Notes: generated from the sequence alone by a model not told the origin. A stretch of DNA of 64,000 nucleotides from Flavobacterium restrictum (GCF_007097245.1 NZ_VJZT01000007.1:123222-187221), one strand, 5' to 3'. Positions 7,758-17,923 are shown, counted from the stretch's first letter. Numbers and translations are program-made.

Positions 7758-8963
7758 TTATGGTTTTGGTGCTGGCGCAGTAGCTGTAATTTCTAATTCG
7801 AAAATTAAAGTAGCATTTGGCGGAATTACACCACCAGCTCCTCTTTCTCCATAAGCCAAAGGAGCGGGGATAAATAATACGGCTTTGTCGCCCAAATTCA
7901 TAACATTAAGTCCTTCTAGAAAGCCAGGAATCATGCCGTCTTTTTTACCAGCTTGAAACGGGAAAGGTTGGTAACCGTTTTGTGCGGCACGGTTGGCATC
8001 ATATTTTCCGTAAGTTTTGTTTACTTCTTCCATGCTACTGTCAAATAAGGTTCCGTCCTCAAAATAACCGGCATAATGAAAATAGAAAGTAAAACCATCA
8101 ACGGGTTTTATACCACTTCCTTTTTGTGTTATGGCATACGTTAACCCTGATGCAGTGGTAGTTGCAGTAGTTTTTAAAGTGGCGAAATACGCAGCTTTTG
8201 CTTTGATAACAGCTCCGTATTTTTCGAAATAAACTTTTTTAGCTTCGGCTTCAACGGCAGCTTGTTTTTGCTGATTTTCAGCAGCTATTGCAGCTTGTTT
8301 CTTGTCGTCTTCGGCTTTGTTAGCATAATAATCCGAAAATACTTTGGTTGCATTAAATACTTTGGCTGCAGTTCCAATTCTTGTAATGGCGATTTTTGTA
8401 ATAATATCGTCTTGTGCAATGGTATTAACAACTTTTATCCCTTTGGTTACATGACCAAAAATGGTGTGTTTTCCGTCTAACCAATTGGTTGGAACGTGAG
8501 TGATAAAAAACTGGCTTCCATTAGTACCTGGTCCTGAATTGGCCATTGCCAAAATGCCGCTTTTGTCAAATTTTAAATCGGTGAATTCATCTTTGAATTT
8601 ATAACCTGGTCCACCAGAACCATTTCCGGATGGATCCCCACCTTGAATCATAAAATCTTTGATTACTCGATGGAATTTTAATCCGTTGTAAAAAGGTTTT
8701 CCTTTGCTTTTGGCATCGGTTACAAAGGTATTGGTTCCTTCGACTAAACTAATGAAATTGGCAACCGTTACAGGTGTTTTTTGATATTCTAATTGCATCA
8801 CTATCGCTCCTTTGCTGGTTGTAATTGTAGCAAAAATCCCTGGGACAACCGCCGCAGTTGTTGCTGTTGTTGTCGTTTTTTTGACTGGGGTAGTACTTTT
8901 TTTAACTTGTGCTTGCAGGTTTATGATTCCCAAAAACAAGACGAATAAAATTTTAGATTTCAT
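7758..8963 (-). CDS. Secreted dual-domain prolyl isomerase (cyclophilin + FKBP)
   Basis: A 401-residue exported isomerase joining two unrelated prolyl isomerase folds. After a signal peptide ([19 protein letters not shown]) and a Thr-rich linker, a cyclophilin domain (about 43-200) keeps the active-site pattern [20 protein letters not shown] and [10 protein letters not shown]. An Ala/Lys/Glu-rich, probably helical linker (about 200-260) leads to an FKBP domain (about 275-397) with [34 protein letters not shown]. It is last in a run of four co-oriented genes and a close paralogue of the next one upstream. It probably folds exported or surface proteins. Confidence 0.93.
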   Translation of the reverse strand: MKSKILFVLFLGIINLQAQVKKSTTPVKKTTTTATTAAVVPGIFATITTSKGAIVMQLEYQKTPVTVANFISLVEGTNTFVTDAKSKGKPFYNGLKFHRVIKDFMIQGGDPSGNGSGGPGYKFKDEFTDLKFDKSGILAMANSGPGTNGSQFFITHVPTNWLDGKHTIFGHVTKGIKVVNTIAQDDIITKIAITRIGTAAKVFNATKVFSDYYANKAEDDKKQAAIAAENQQKQAAVEAEAKKVYFEKYGAVIKAKAAYFATLKTTATTTASGLTYAITQKGSGIKPVDGFTFYFHYAGYFEDGTLFDSSMEEVNKTYGKYDANRAAQNGYQPFPFQAGKKDGMIPGFLEGLNVMNLGDKAVLFIPAPLAYGERGAGGVIPPNATLIFELEITATAPAPKP

Positions 8964-8988
8964 TTGGATTAATTTAAACTTTTTTAAT

Positions 8989-10101
8989 TTATTTAGGCAT
9001 TTTTTCTAGTAACTCGATTTCGAAAATAATATTCGCATTGGGCGGAATAACACCACCAGCTCCAGCTTCGCCATAGGCTAGATGGGATGGAATAAAAAGG
9101 ACGGCTTTATCGCCAAAACTCAATTGTTCAATACCTTCTATAAAGCCGGGAATCAAACCGTCTTTTTTACCAGCTTGAAACGGAATTGGTAAGTATTGTT
9201 TGGCTTCGGATCTAGCGGGATCAAATTTCCCAAACGTTTTGGCTACACTTTCGATACTGCTGTCAAACAAGGTTCCGTTTTCTAGAAAACCAGCATAATG
9301 AATGTAAACTGTTGCTCCATTTTTTGGTTTTTTGCCACCACTTTTTTGAGTAATTACATACTCTAATCCAGAACTTGTTTTGGTCGCTTTTACTTTTAAC
9401 GCTTTTAATTCAACTACTTTTTGATCTTGAATAGCTTTAAATTTGGTGTTGTAAGCGGCTTCGGCAGCTATTTGTTTCTTTTGGTTTTCGGCTTCGACCG
9501 CAAAATAATCATGAAAAGTTTTTTCGGCATCAAATTTTTTGGCTGCTTCTCCATTTCGAATGATAGTCACTTTTGTCATGATATCATCTTGCTTGATTTG
9601 GTTTACAACTTGCATCCCTTTTTCGACAACATGACCAAAAATAGTGTGCTTTCCGTCTAACCAAGGCGTTTCAAGATGGGTGATAAAAAACTGACTGCTA
9701 TTGGTCGCTATTCCGTTATTGGCCATTGCCAAAACTCCCCCTTTGTCAAATTTTAAATCCGAGAATTCATCCTTGAATTTATAACCCGTATCACCAGAGC
9801 CAGTTCCTAATGGATCTCCAGTTTGAATCATAAAATCGGCAATGACTCTATGAAATTTTAGCCCATCATAAAAAGGTCTGTTTTTAAGGTTTTCGTTGGT
9901 AATAAATTCATTTTTGCCCTCGGCCAAAGTAATAAAATTGGCTACAGTAATAGGTGCTTTTTGATACTCTAATTGTACAATAATGTTGCCTTTGTTGGTT
10001 TCTATTTTGGCATACAAGCCATCAGGAAGATTGTTAGAATCTTCTTTACAAGCGAAAAAGGTAGCGCATAATAGCAGTACGAATAGGATGCTTTTTTTCA
10101 T
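8989..10101 (-). CDS. Lipoprotein dual-domain prolyl isomerase (cyclophilin + FKBP)
   Basis: A 370-residue paralogue of the neighbouring fusion isomerase, but with a lipoprotein signal ([13 protein letters not shown], Cys18), so it should be anchored in a membrane rather than free. Cyclophilin residues are intact ([33 protein letters not shown]), followed by a Lys/Ala-rich linker and an FKBP domain ([27 protein letters not shown]). The gap to the downstream copy is 25 bases and to gldI upstream 13 bases, pointing to tandem duplication within one operon. Both active sites look functional. Confidence 0.93.
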   Translation of the reverse strand: MKKSILFVLLLCATFFACKEDSNNLPDGLYAKIETNKGNIIVQLEYQKAPITVANFITLAEGKNEFITNENLKNRPFYDGLKFHRVIADFMIQTGDPLGTGSGDTGYKFKDEFSDLKFDKGGVLAMANNGIATNSSQFFITHLETPWLDGKHTIFGHVVEKGMQVVNQIKQDDIMTKVTIIRNGEAAKKFDAEKTFHDYFAVEAENQKKQIAAEAAYNTKFKAIQDQKVVELKALKVKATKTSSGLEYVITQKSGGKKPKNGATVYIHYAGFLENGTLFDSSIESVAKTFGKFDPARSEAKQYLPIPFQAGKKDGLIPGFIEGIEQLSFGDKAVLFIPSHLAYGEAGAGGVIPPNANIIFEIELLEKMPK

Positions 10102-10114
10102 TTTTAAATTTAAG

Positions 10115-10753
10115 TTATTGTGTTATCGAATCGGTTGGATTGGTGGTGGTTGGTTGTTTTTTGAGTGCTGTGGTGACTTGTAATTCAGTTTGTTTTTTGA
10201 ATTGTTTTTCATCCATAAAATCCCGAAGTGTTACCACGCAAAGCAAGGGTTGGTTGGTACCAATTTTTTTGGAGTCGCCGTGGTAGCCATACGCGATGTG
10301 TGATGGGAATAGGAAAGTAACTTTTTCTTTTTTTCGCATCAATTTTATTCCGTCTCGCAAGCCCATCATAATGTCTTGTTTGTCTACATAATAGGTTTGT
10401 GGGCTCAATTCTGTTTGCGAATAAATGAGGTGACCTTTTAAATCTTTTACTTCATAGTCAAAAAGGGCTACATCGCCTTTTTTTGGCGTAAGCGAATCCA
10501 ATGTGTTTCGAGTGGCATAGGAATACCAATATCCTTTGGTCGATGCCAAAAATTTTGTTTTGGGATTGTGTTTAATGATGGCTTGAATTTGCTCTTCCTC
10601 GCCTGCGATGAGTTTTTTGTTGCGCACAATAGACTTTTTCATAAAGCTCCCCGAGGAATGCGATAGCGGTTTTCGTGCTTCTTGTTGCTGTTTGCAACTG
10701 CTAGCAAGAAATAGTGCCATCGTTGCAATACCTAATAATTGGCTGTATTTCAT
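10115..10753 (-). CDS. gldI: Gliding motility-associated FKBP-type isomerase lipoprotein GldI
   Basis: A 212-residue lipoprotein (lipobox LASSCKQQQ) with a C-terminal FKBP domain (about 85-180; GDVALFDYEVKDLKGHLIYS, FLFPSHIAYGYHGD). The length, N-terminal HSSGSFMKKSIVRNKKLIAG segment and context match GldI, which in Flavobacterium johnsoniae is needed for gliding and is thought to help fold gliding/T9SS components. The tail is polar and Gln/Thr-rich. It lies 5 bases downstream of nrnA and 13 bases before the fusion isomerases, so all four are probably one transcript. Confidence 0.88.
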   Translation of the reverse strand: MKYSQLLGIATMALFLASSCKQQQEARKPLSHSSGSFMKKSIVRNKKLIAGEEEQIQAIIKHNPKTKFLASTKGYWYSYATRNTLDSLTPKKGDVALFDYEVKDLKGHLIYSQTELSPQTYYVDKQDIMMGLRDGIKLMRKKEKVTFLFPSHIAYGYHGDSKKIGTNQPLLCVVTLRDFMDEKQFKKQTELQVTTALKKQPTTTNPTDSITQ

Positions 10754-10758
10754 TCGTT

Positions 10759-11763
10759 TTATAGTTTAAGTTTTGGAACTAAATTTTCAAATTTTGCAAC
10801 AGTTTCTTCCATTGATAGTTCTGATTTTCCTCCAGCTGCATTGATGTGTCCACCGCCGTCAAAATGATTTCGAGCAAATTCGTTTACATCAAATGTTCCT
10901 TGGGAACGGAAGGAAATTTTGATGATTTTTTCGGCTTGATTTTCGATAAAAATGGCCGAAAAATGAATTCCTTTTATACTCAAACCATAATTTACAATGC
11001 CTTCGGTGTCTCCTTTTACAAAATTAAAATGGTCTAATTCGGCTTGTGTCAAAGTCAGGTACGCAGTTTTATATTCAGGAAATAATTGCATATTTTGCAA
11101 TGCTCGACCTAATAGTTGCAAACGACTATAGGAATTATTGTCAAAGAGCAAAGTTGGAATTACCGTGTTTTCTACTCCTAAATCAATCAATTCTGCCACA
11201 ATTCGATGGGTATTTCCTGTTGTTTTAGGAAATCGGAACGAACCCGAATCAGTAAGAATTCCAGTATAGATGCAAGTTGCAATGGTTTTGTCGATGTCTT
11301 TTTTTCCATCCAAAAACAAAATCAAATTGTAAATCATTTCACAAGTAGAACCAAATGCCGTGTCAGAGTAGGTTATAAGGGCATAATCATCTGGTTTTTG
11401 ATGGTGATCCACCATTACAAATGGCGCTGTAAGCTGATTTAAAACGAGTTCCATTTCGCCTACACGGTGCAAAGCATTAAAATCTAATGTGAATATAAGT
11501 GCTGCTTCTTCTAGAATTTTGGTGCAGTTTTCTTTGTCTTTTTCAAATATTTTAACGGTTTCAGAACCAGGAAGCCACGCCAAAAAATCAGGAAAATCAT
11601 TGGGAGCAATAACAGTTGGCTCGTGGTTATTTTTTAATAAAAAATGGTACAATGCTAGTGTGGAACCCATCGCATCGCCATCAGGGCCGCGATGTGGTAG
11701 TATGGCAATTTTTTTTGGTGTAGCTAGCAACACGGCTAATACTTGAATGTCTTGTATTTTCAT
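10759..11763 (-). CDS. nrnA: DHH-family phosphoesterase NrnA (oligoribonuclease/pAp phosphatase)
   Basis: A 334-residue cytoplasmic phosphoesterase. The DHH domain shows HRGPDGDAMGST, LDFNALHRVGEM and VDHHQKPDD, which bind two metal ions. The C-terminal DHHA1 domain has the substrate-binding FDGGGHINAAGG motif. Family members degrade nanoRNAs of 2-5 nucleotides and remove the 3' phosphate from pAp. Length fits NrnA. It is the first gene of the nrnA-gldI-isomerase group. Confidence 0.92.
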   Translation of the reverse strand: MKIQDIQVLAVLLATPKKIAILPHRGPDGDAMGSTLALYHFLLKNNHEPTVIAPNDFPDFLAWLPGSETVKIFEKDKENCTKILEEAALIFTLDFNALHRVGEMELVLNQLTAPFVMVDHHQKPDDYALITYSDTAFGSTCEMIYNLILFLDGKKDIDKTIATCIYTGILTDSGSFRFPKTTGNTHRIVAELIDLGVENTVIPTLLFDNNSYSRLQLLGRALQNMQLFPEYKTAYLTLTQAELDHFNFVKGDTEGIVNYGLSIKGIHFSAIFIENQAEKIIKISFRSQGTFDVNEFARNHFDGGGHINAAGGKSELSMEETVAKFENLVPKLKL

Positions 11764-11827
11764 AGTTTGCGAAATTACATTTTTTTACTGTAATGTTGAA
11801 ATCATTAACAGGAATTTCACGGTTTAT

Positions 11828-11850
11828 AAAAAGGACTTGTTTTCAAGTGG
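11828..11850 (-). terminator. Weak terminator after the rhomboid gene
   Basis: On the minus strand ACTTG/CAAGT pair around AAAA and are followed by CC and TTTTTAT. Short stem, so only a possible terminator. Confidence 0.35.
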
Positions 11851-11855
11851 TTTCG

Positions 11856-13358
11856 TTATTTTTTGGGAGTTTTTTTTATCACAATCACAATAGCGTTTAT
11901 TTTTTGCTCAATTTCGTCCATTTCAGGAATGTATTCGCTGGAATTTTCATTCAAACGCTTGTAGGCTAGCTCGTAATATTTTTTTCGTAGTTTACAGTAT
12001 TCCAATAGATTTTCATTTTGGGTGTGAATTTCTTCTGGCAGATAGAGTTTGTCTAGGGTGGTTATCAAGGCAATGTTTTCGTCCCAATAGTAAATACCAC
12101 GGTCTTTTAGATTAGACAAAATGGTAGCTTTGTCTCCGCCCAAATACAAGTCGAAGGATTCCAAAGCCATTTTTTCCATGTCGACAAAGTCTTGCATTTT
12201 TGTTTGGTATTCCACTATTTGATAGATATAAATTTTGCTTTTTTTGCAAAGCGAATACAAAGTAAAACTGGTACAAAGGGTTACCAAGGTTACGATTAGG
12301 ATTCCGATAGTTCTTTTTTTGGATAGCAAAACAAGAATAATTCCAAACAAAAGTCCTGAAACTAAGCCGCCCACATGTGCCGCCCCATCAACGCCTTCCT
12401 TAAAACTGCCAGCGATATTGAGTAGAATAAACGAGCCAATGGTTATCAAAAGTGGGATTTTGGTTGTTTTGTCAATTTTATTGCAGGCAGTAGCAACCAA
12501 TACAATACCAAACATCCCAAAAATAGCTCCCGAAGCACCCGCACTGACCATATTGGTGTTCCAATACAAACTGGTGAAGCTCGCTAGAATCCCGCAAAAA
12601 AGATAAGTCAGCAAAAAATCTCTTTTTTTGAGATACGATTCTAATAGCAAACCCACATAGGCTAGGGCGTAACAATTCATAACCAAATGCAGGATTCCGT
12701 AATGAAGAAAGCAAGCCGAGAGCAATCTCCACCAGCCACCATCGGTTGTCGATGGGCCGTAATTTCCGCCCCAATCAATAATATCTTGTATCTCGGGAGT
12801 GAAAAAGGAAACTCCAGAAACACACATTACTATAAAAATTAAAATGTTACTATTAATAAGTATTGGCGTGATAAAATATCCTTTGGTAGGTATAAAAGGG
12901 GATAAAAAGGAATAAAAGCGCGTTACTTTTTTTTCGGTTGTGAGGTCTTGTCGAATTCCTGTCTGGGCACTATTTATTCCGTTGATTACGCTATTTTCAT
13001 CCAATTCTAAAAGGGGATTGTCTTTTATAACTTCATAAAATAGATCCAAAAAAGCTTCGATATTTTTTTGATTTCGACCATTATCATACAACTGATTTCC
13101 ATTACTATAGCTTGTTATTAATGGGTTTTCTTCATTTGTTGTGATGCAAATAGTTTCAGTCCAAGTGTTCAAAAGATTTGCGGTTTCAATGATTATTTCG
13201 TCCTCATTGATGGAAATGAAATCCCATTTTAGTTTTTGAACTGTGGCAATAGCCCAATAGCTAAATTGCGGTTTGGATAAATTATTTAACGGAATGTATT
13301 GCGAAGCAGTAGCGGGAAATCCAAATGCCATAGGGGTAAAATTAAATGTTTTACTCAA
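11856..13358 (-). CDS. Rhomboid family intramembrane serine protease with extra N- and C-terminal domains
   Basis: A 500-residue membrane protein. The rhomboid core (about 165-380) has HYGILHLVMNCYALAYVG (HxxxN oxyanion region), the catalytic serine motif GASGAIFGMFG and the catalytic histidine in AAHVGGLVSG, so it should be an active protease cutting membrane proteins. About 150 cytosolic residues of unknown fold precede it, and a charged, helical tail of about 110 residues follows the last membrane segment. Length is about twice that of a minimal rhomboid. It follows the nrnA operon in the same direction but is separated by 92 bases. Confidence 0.9.
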   Translation of the reverse strand: MSKTFNFTPMAFGFPATASQYIPLNNLSKPQFSYWAIATVQKLKWDFISINEDEIIIETANLLNTWTETICITTNEENPLITSYSNGNQLYDNGRNQKNIEAFLDLFYEVIKDNPLLELDENSVINGINSAQTGIRQDLTTEKKVTRFYSFLSPFIPTKGYFITPILINSNILIFIVMCVSGVSFFTPEIQDIIDWGGNYGPSTTDGGWWRLLSACFLHYGILHLVMNCYALAYVGLLLESYLKKRDFLLTYLFCGILASFTSLYWNTNMVSAGASGAIFGMFGIVLVATACNKIDKTTKIPLLITIGSFILLNIAGSFKEGVDGAAHVGGLVSGLLFGIILVLLSKKRTIGILIVTLVTLCTSFTLYSLCKKSKIYIYQIVEYQTKMQDFVDMEKMALESFDLYLGGDKATILSNLKDRGIYYWDENIALITTLDKLYLPEEIHTQNENLLEYCKLRKKYYELAYKRLNENSSEYIPEMDEIEQKINAIVIVIKKTPKK

Positions 13359-13414
13359 TTAAGAACAATACTACAAAAAAATAATGAATTATGACTAGAA
13401 AAAAGAATTTCTGT

Positions 13415-14668
13415 TTACAACAATTGCAGGTTTGTTTTTATTTTTTGGTACAAAAAGGATTTTGGACCTTTTACAATTTGAGAGGTATAAATACCACTAT
13501 TTCCGGAACAAAAATAGGCGACTCCACAAGCAATACCAATGAAGACTCCACTCTCTAACCCAAAAAGTTCCATTCCCATTACGGTACAGGCAATAGGAGT
13601 ATGTGTGGCTCCAGAGAAAACGGCTACAAATCCCAATCCTGCTAACAAGGCAATTGGCAACGGAATCACAGTCGATAAGGCGCTACCTAATGTGGCACCC
13701 ACAAAAAAAAGTGGTGTAACTTCTCCACCTTTAAAACCAGCACCAAGTGTAAAACTGGTAAAAAGTATTTTAAACGCAAAATCATAATACCCACTGCTTT
13801 GCGAAAACGACGCCACAATAGTGGGAATCCCTAATCCTATGTATTGGTTTGTTCCCATAAAATAAATAGCAATAGCCAAAACGCAACCGCCAATAAAAGG
13901 TCGTAACGGCGGATATGGAATGCTTTTGGCAAATAGGTTACCCCAAAAATGGGTGCTTCTCGAAAATAATAAAGCCGCTAATCCAAACAAAATACCGACA
14001 AAAACTACCCAAAGAACGATTGTAAAATTCATTTTGGGCACCACAGGAATGGCATAATGAGTGTGTGTTACGTGCCAAAACGCCACCGTAAAATAAGCAA
14101 TATAAGCTACTAAAAACGATAGAAAAATACTTTTTAAATTGATTTTGCTGAAGGCTATTATTTCCAATGCGAATATAGCTCCCGCTAAAGGTGTCCCAAA
14201 TACCGATGCAAATCCCGCACTAATTCCTAAAAGGATAAGTATTCTTCGATCGCTATTTTCTAACTCAAAAAACCGGTTGCATTGGTCGGAAATCGCACCT
14301 CCCATTTGCACTGCGGTGCCTTCGCGACCCGCGGATCCTCCCAAAAGATGTGTGATTAAAGTGCTGATAAGTATAAATGGAGCCATCTTAAACGGAATCC
14401 TTTCTTGCGGATTTTGGTACGCTTCCAGCAATAAATTATTTCCTTTTACAACTGTTGTTCCGTAATAATGGTACAACAATCCTATAGAAAGTCCGCCCAA
14501 AGGCAAAAACCAAATAAGCGTACTATGATTCTCTCGATAGTGCGTAACCCATTCTAAAGCCACCAAAAAAAATGCCGACGCTGAACCAGAAAAAATGCCT
14601 ACGCCTACACAAATGAAAATCCATTGGAGTAGGGTAAGCATTATTTTTTTTATTTTTTCTAAATTCAT
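13415..14668 (-). CDS. CLC-family channel/antiporter, probably fluoride-specific (CLC-F type)
   Basis: A 417-residue integral membrane protein of the CLC family, with 10-11 hydrophobic segments. The gating-glutamate motif is GREGTAVQMG (Glu116) rather than GREGPxVQ, and the usual GSGIP selectivity motif is replaced by KGNNLLLEAY (Gly76-Asn78). GNN in place of GSGIP together with GREGT is characteristic of fluoride/proton antiporters of the CLC-F clade, which protect cells from fluoride. I therefore prefer fluoride export over chloride transport. No CBS domains. No fluoride riboswitch was recognised upstream (14669-14900). Confidence 0.8.
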   Translation of the reverse strand: MNLEKIKKIMLTLLQWIFICVGVGIFSGSASAFFLVALEWVTHYRENHSTLIWFLPLGGLSIGLLYHYYGTTVVKGNNLLLEAYQNPQERIPFKMAPFILISTLITHLLGGSAGREGTAVQMGGAISDQCNRFFELENSDRRILILLGISAGFASVFGTPLAGAIFALEIIAFSKINLKSIFLSFLVAYIAYFTVAFWHVTHTHYAIPVVPKMNFTIVLWVVFVGILFGLAALLFSRSTHFWGNLFAKSIPYPPLRPFIGGCVLAIAIYFMGTNQYIGLGIPTIVASFSQSSGYYDFAFKILFTSFTLGAGFKGGEVTPLFFVGATLGSALSTVIPLPIALLAGLGFVAVFSGATHTPIACTVMGMELFGLESGVFIGIACGVAYFCSGNSGIYTSQIVKGPKSFLYQKIKTNLQLL

Positions 14669-14784
14669 TAGCGTAGTAATAGAAATTGTATTTTTTGCTA
14701 AAGTACTACAATCTTTTTAGTTTAGAATTGTTCGTATTTGGTTTGAAATTAACATGACAAATCTTACTTGTATTAATTTTAAAA

Positions 14785-14862
14785 ATGGTACAAATAGAAC
14801 ACGGATTTAAACCGATTCTTGCATATAATTCAGCGAAAATATGTGTCATCCGTGTACCATAT
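14785..14862. repeat. Imperfect inverted repeat upstream of the CLC gene
   Basis: ATGGTAC...ACACGGAT on the left is mirrored by ATCCGTGTACCAT on the right, with a 9-base insertion in the left arm. It belongs to the ACACGGATTT/AATCCGTG type of intergenic repeat seen also at 33584-33692. Confidence 0.5.
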
Positions 14863-14903
14863 TGAATTGTTAGCCCGTTTAGCATACAGTCAAGTAAAAG
14901 GTA

Positions 14904-15287
14904 TTAAGCCACAATAGCAGTAAATTCGATTTCTACTAAATATTCTGGAGCTACCAATTGGTTGATTCCGTAAAAACCAGTGGTAGGTTTAACGTCCTTA
15001 AAAAACTGTGCGTGAGCGGTTGCTACAGCTTCAAAAGTGCTCACATCTGTCGTAAAAATTCGGGTGCGAATCACGTCTTTCATTCCAGCATTAAGCTCTT
15101 CAAGCACTTTTTCTACTCGCTCTAGAATATTCAAAGTTTGTGCATACGCATCGTCAGCTTTTACTTTTTCGCCGTCAATTAGGGCTACAGTTCCTGAAAC
15201 TTCAATGGTGTTTCCTATGCGTACGGCACGACAATACCCCATTTTATCTTCCCAAGGAGAACCAGTTAAGATGTTTTTTCTATTCAT
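14904..15287 (-). CDS. RidA family protein
   Basis: A 127-residue protein of the YjgF/RidA family, whose members hydrolyse reactive enamine/imine intermediates from PLP enzymes. It shows RIGNTIEVSGTVALIDG, IRTRIFTTDVSTF, and the C-terminal LVAPEYLVEIEFTAIVA. The Arg of the TRIFTTD segment and the Glu in EIEFTA match the family binding pocket. I chose the ATG at 15287 because the extra 16 residues from an upstream in-frame ATG (15335) do not match the family. It appears to be a single-gene unit. Confidence 0.88.
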   Translation of the reverse strand: MNRKNILTGSPWEDKMGYCRAVRIGNTIEVSGTVALIDGEKVKADDAYAQTLNILERVEKVLEELNAGMKDVIRTRIFTTDVSTFEAVATAHAQFFKDVKPTTGFYGINQLVAPEYLVEIEFTAIVA

Positions 15288-15557
15288 TTTGTTTTTTTTA
15301 AAGAAAGAATCTGGATTGTACAAGATTCTTTTCATGTTGCTATTTGGTGTCGCAATTTATAAAAAAAGGAATAATAAAAAAACAGGGTTTTGGAATTAAA
15401 AAGTTTAATTTGTAAAAGCAGTATTTGGGTTTTTAAAAAGCAGATTTTGGCATGAAAAATGTTAAGAATTTTGTAATAGGTAAGTTGCAAAAATATAAAA
15501 ACCCTAGTTTTGTGGCAGTAGCAGCCTGATTTGTATTCAAAATAATAAATAAGCGGT

Positions 15558-16253
15558 ATGAAATATATTTTGGTGTTAATTTTACTAGTTGTTTTTGCCT
15601 TCAAAGGGCAGGCGCAAAGCGAGTTTAGTTCGAAATTCAAACCTATTGCGCCTACAAAATTTCCAACTAAACCCAAGAAAACGATTCCTCCCCCAGCGGA
15701 TTTGCCCAAAATAGTGACTCCTAATGTATTTAAAAGTCCTGATGCCAAAACGCCAAGTTCTTCTTTTAGCATTGGCGAACCCACCCCAATAAGTATGATT
15801 CCTAAACCCAACGAATTTATGAATCCTGGGGATGTGTATAAAGACAAAATGGAAAAAGAATTGAATAAAACGTTAGTTGATAATGGTTTGAAAGAGGATT
15901 CTAGACTTTTGGTAAAAATTGATGTCAATTTTGGGGAATTTAGAACGAAGTCACAATTTTTGGTGATAAAATACCGCGACTTTGGCGAAATTGATGGCGA
16001 TTTAGTAAAAGCAACTTTAAATCAAAGGGTGGAGCAAGAGCGATTGTCGATGCAAGCTAATTATAAAGATTTCAAGATTTTTCTGGTCAACGGAATCAAT
16101 ACATTTGAGTTAGAAGCACTCAATCGGGGCACGCTTGGTGGAAATACAGCCGAATTTCAAATTTATGATGATCAAGGCATATTGGTAAAATCGGATTATT
16201 GGAATAATTGGGATACTGGCGTAAAAGGAAAATTTGTAATTATAAAAGAGTGA
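15558..16253 (+). CDS. Secreted protein of unknown function
   Basis: A 231-residue protein with a clear signal peptide (MKYILVLILLVVFAFKGQAQ). Residues 25-90 are Pro/Lys/Thr-rich and probably unstructured (FKPIAPTKFPTKPKKTIPPP). The C-terminal half (about 105-231) looks like a small beta-rich domain, ending with FQIYDDQGILVKSDYWNNWD. No family recognised. It is divergent from the RidA gene and lies upstream of guaA with a separate promoter, so it seems a single unit. Confidence 0.8.
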   Translation: MKYILVLILLVVFAFKGQAQSEFSSKFKPIAPTKFPTKPKKTIPPPADLPKIVTPNVFKSPDAKTPSSSFSIGEPTPISMIPKPNEFMNPGDVYKDKMEKELNKTLVDNGLKEDSRLLVKIDVNFGEFRTKSQFLVIKYRDFGEIDGDLVKATLNQRVEQERLSMQANYKDFKIFLVNGINTFELEALNRGTLGGNTAEFQIYDDQGILVKSDYWNNWDTGVKGKFVIIKE

Positions 16254-16275
16254 AATTAAAAAATGCAACGCCTAT

Positions 16276-16317
16276 TTCGCTAATTGAAAACAGAAACATG
16301 AATTTAAAATTAGCGAA
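16276..16317. repeat. Small inverted repeat upstream of guaA
   Basis: Perfect 10-bp arms TTCGCTAATT/AATTAGCGAA, 22 bases apart. The ATTAGCGAA word recurs in the tandem repeat at 43798-43995. Confidence 0.55.
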
Positions 16318-16381
16318 TTAGTAGTAATTTGTTTTCTGAAATTGAAGTATAAATTAATTTTTCAATTCCGAATATAAAAAG

Positions 16382-16389
16382 TAATTTTG
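16382..16389 (+). promoter_or_regulatory. Promoter -7 element of guaA, start almost leaderless
   Basis: TAATTTTG followed by CACC directly before the ATG at 16394. With the usual 4-7 base distance, transcription starts at or next to the start codon. Confidence 0.6.
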
Positions 16390-16393
16390 CACC

Positions 16394-17923
16394 ATGCAAC
16401 ACAACGTACTTATTTTAGATTTCGGATCGCAATACACACAGCTTATTGCTCGAAGAGTTCGCGAATTAAATATTTTCTGCGAAATTTTTCCTTACAATCA
16501 TTTTCCGAGTGATTTATCGTCATACAAAGCCGTAATTTTGGGAGGTAGCCCTTTCTCTGTTCGTGGAGAAGACGCTCCACACCCTGATTTATCTCAAATT
16601 CGAGGCAAATTGCCAATGCTTGCCGTATGTTACGGAGCGCAATATTTAGCCCATTTTAGTGGTGGCGAAGTAGCGGCATCCAATACCAGAGAATATGGTA
16701 GAGCCAATTTGTCCTATATAAAGGAAGACGAAATTTTCTTTGAAGGTGTTTCCGAAAATAGTCAAGTCTGGATGAGCCACAGCGATAGTATTAAAGCCTT
16801 GCCAACTAACGGAATCAAACTCGCCAGTACCCATGATGTGGAATTTGCGGCTTACAAAATAGCAGGCGAAACAACCTACGCCATTCAATACCATCCCGAG
16901 GTTTTTCACTCTACCGATGGGTCAAAAATGTTGGAGAATTTCTTGGTAAAAATTGCCTATGTGCCTCAAAATTTTACTCCCAACGCTTTCGTTGAAGAAA
17001 TGGTGGCAGAATTGAAAGAAAAATTGCAAGATGACAAAGTAGTTCTTGGTCTTTCAGGAGGTGTGGATTCTACAGTAGCAGCGGTTTTATTGCACCAAGC
17101 CATTGGCAAAAACCTGTATTGTATTTTTGTAAATAATGGTTTGCTTCGTAAAAACGAATTCCAGTCGGTTTTAGACCAATACAAAGGCATGGGTTTGAAT
17201 GTAAAAGGAGTAGATGCAGGCGATCGATTCTTGACGGAATTAGCAGGAATTAGTGATCCAGAAACCAAACGAAAAATAATTGGACGGGTATTTATAGAGG
17301 TTTTTGATGATGAATCAAAAATTATAGAAGACGTAAAATGGTTGGCACAAGGCACCATTTATCCAGATGTAATTGAGTCGGTATCGGTAAAAGGACCATC
17401 GGCAACTATCAAATCGCACCATAATGTAGGCGGTTTGCCGGATTATATGAAACTTAAAATTGTAGAACCTTTGCGCATGCTTTTTAAAGACGAAGTGCGT
17501 AGAGTGGGAGCAACGCTAGGAATTGATCCCGAATTATTGGGTAGACATCCTTTTCCTGGGCCTGGACTTTCTATTAGAATATTGGGTGATATTACGCCTG
17601 AAAAAGTACAGATTTTGCAAGATGTAGACAAAGTTTTTATCGACGGACTCAAGTCTTGGGGCTTGTATGACAAAGTATGGCAAGCCGGAGCCATTTTGCT
17701 TCCCGTAAACAGCGTAGGCGTAATGGGCGATGAGCGCACCTACGAAAAAGTGGTGGCACTTCGAGCGGTGGAATCTACGGATGGTATGACTGCTGACTGG
17801 GTACATTTGCCTTATGATTTCTTGATGAAAGTATCTAACGATATTATCAATAAAGTTAAAGGGGTGAATCGAGTAGTTTATGACATTAGTTCTAAACCAC
17901 CAGCAACAATTGAATGGGAATAA
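16394..17923 (+). CDS. guaA: GMP synthase (glutamine-hydrolysing)
   Basis: A 509-residue enzyme that aminates XMP to GMP with glutamine and ATP. The N-terminal class I glutamine amidotransferase (about 1-190) shows the Cys nucleophile in LAVCYGAQY and the His-Glu pair in YHPEVFHS. The ATP-pyrophosphatase domain follows with the PP-loop [13 protein letters not shown], and the C-terminal dimerisation domain ends with the conserved KPPATIEWE. Length is typical. It is a single-gene unit with a tight promoter and a strong terminator. Confidence 0.97.
   Translation: MQHNVLILDFGSQYTQLIARRVRELNIFCEIFPYNHFPSDLSSYKAVILGGSPFSVRGEDAPHPDLSQIRGKLPMLAVCYGAQYLAHFSGGEVAASNTREYGRANLSYIKEDEIFFEGVSENSQVWMSHSDSIKALPTNGIKLASTHDVEFAAYKIAGETTYAIQYHPEVFHSTDGSKMLENFLVKIAYVPQNFTPNAFVEEMVAELKEKLQDDKVVLGLSGGVDSTVAAVLLHQAIGKNLYCIFVNNGLLRKNEFQSVLDQYKGMGLNVKGVDAGDRFLTELAGISDPETKRKIIGRVFIEVFDDESKIIEDVKWLAQGTIYPDVIESVSVKGPSATIKSHHNVGGLPDYMKLKIVEPLRMLFKDEVRRVGATLGIDPELLGRHPFPGPGLSIRILGDITPEKVQILQDVDKVFIDGLKSWGLYDKVWQAGAILLPVNSVGVMGDERTYEKVVALRAVESTDGMTADWVHLPYDFLMKVSNDIINKVKGVNRVVYDISSKPPATIEWE

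Noticed and set aside
14669..14903. Fluoride riboswitch upstream of the CLC-F-like gene
   Set aside because: The conserved fluoride riboswitch segments were looked for and not recognised.
15332..15928. 198-residue minus-strand frame opposite the secreted protein at 15558
   Set aside because: The plus-strand frame has a clean signal peptide and fits its neighbours; the antisense frame has no domain and low-quality sequence.
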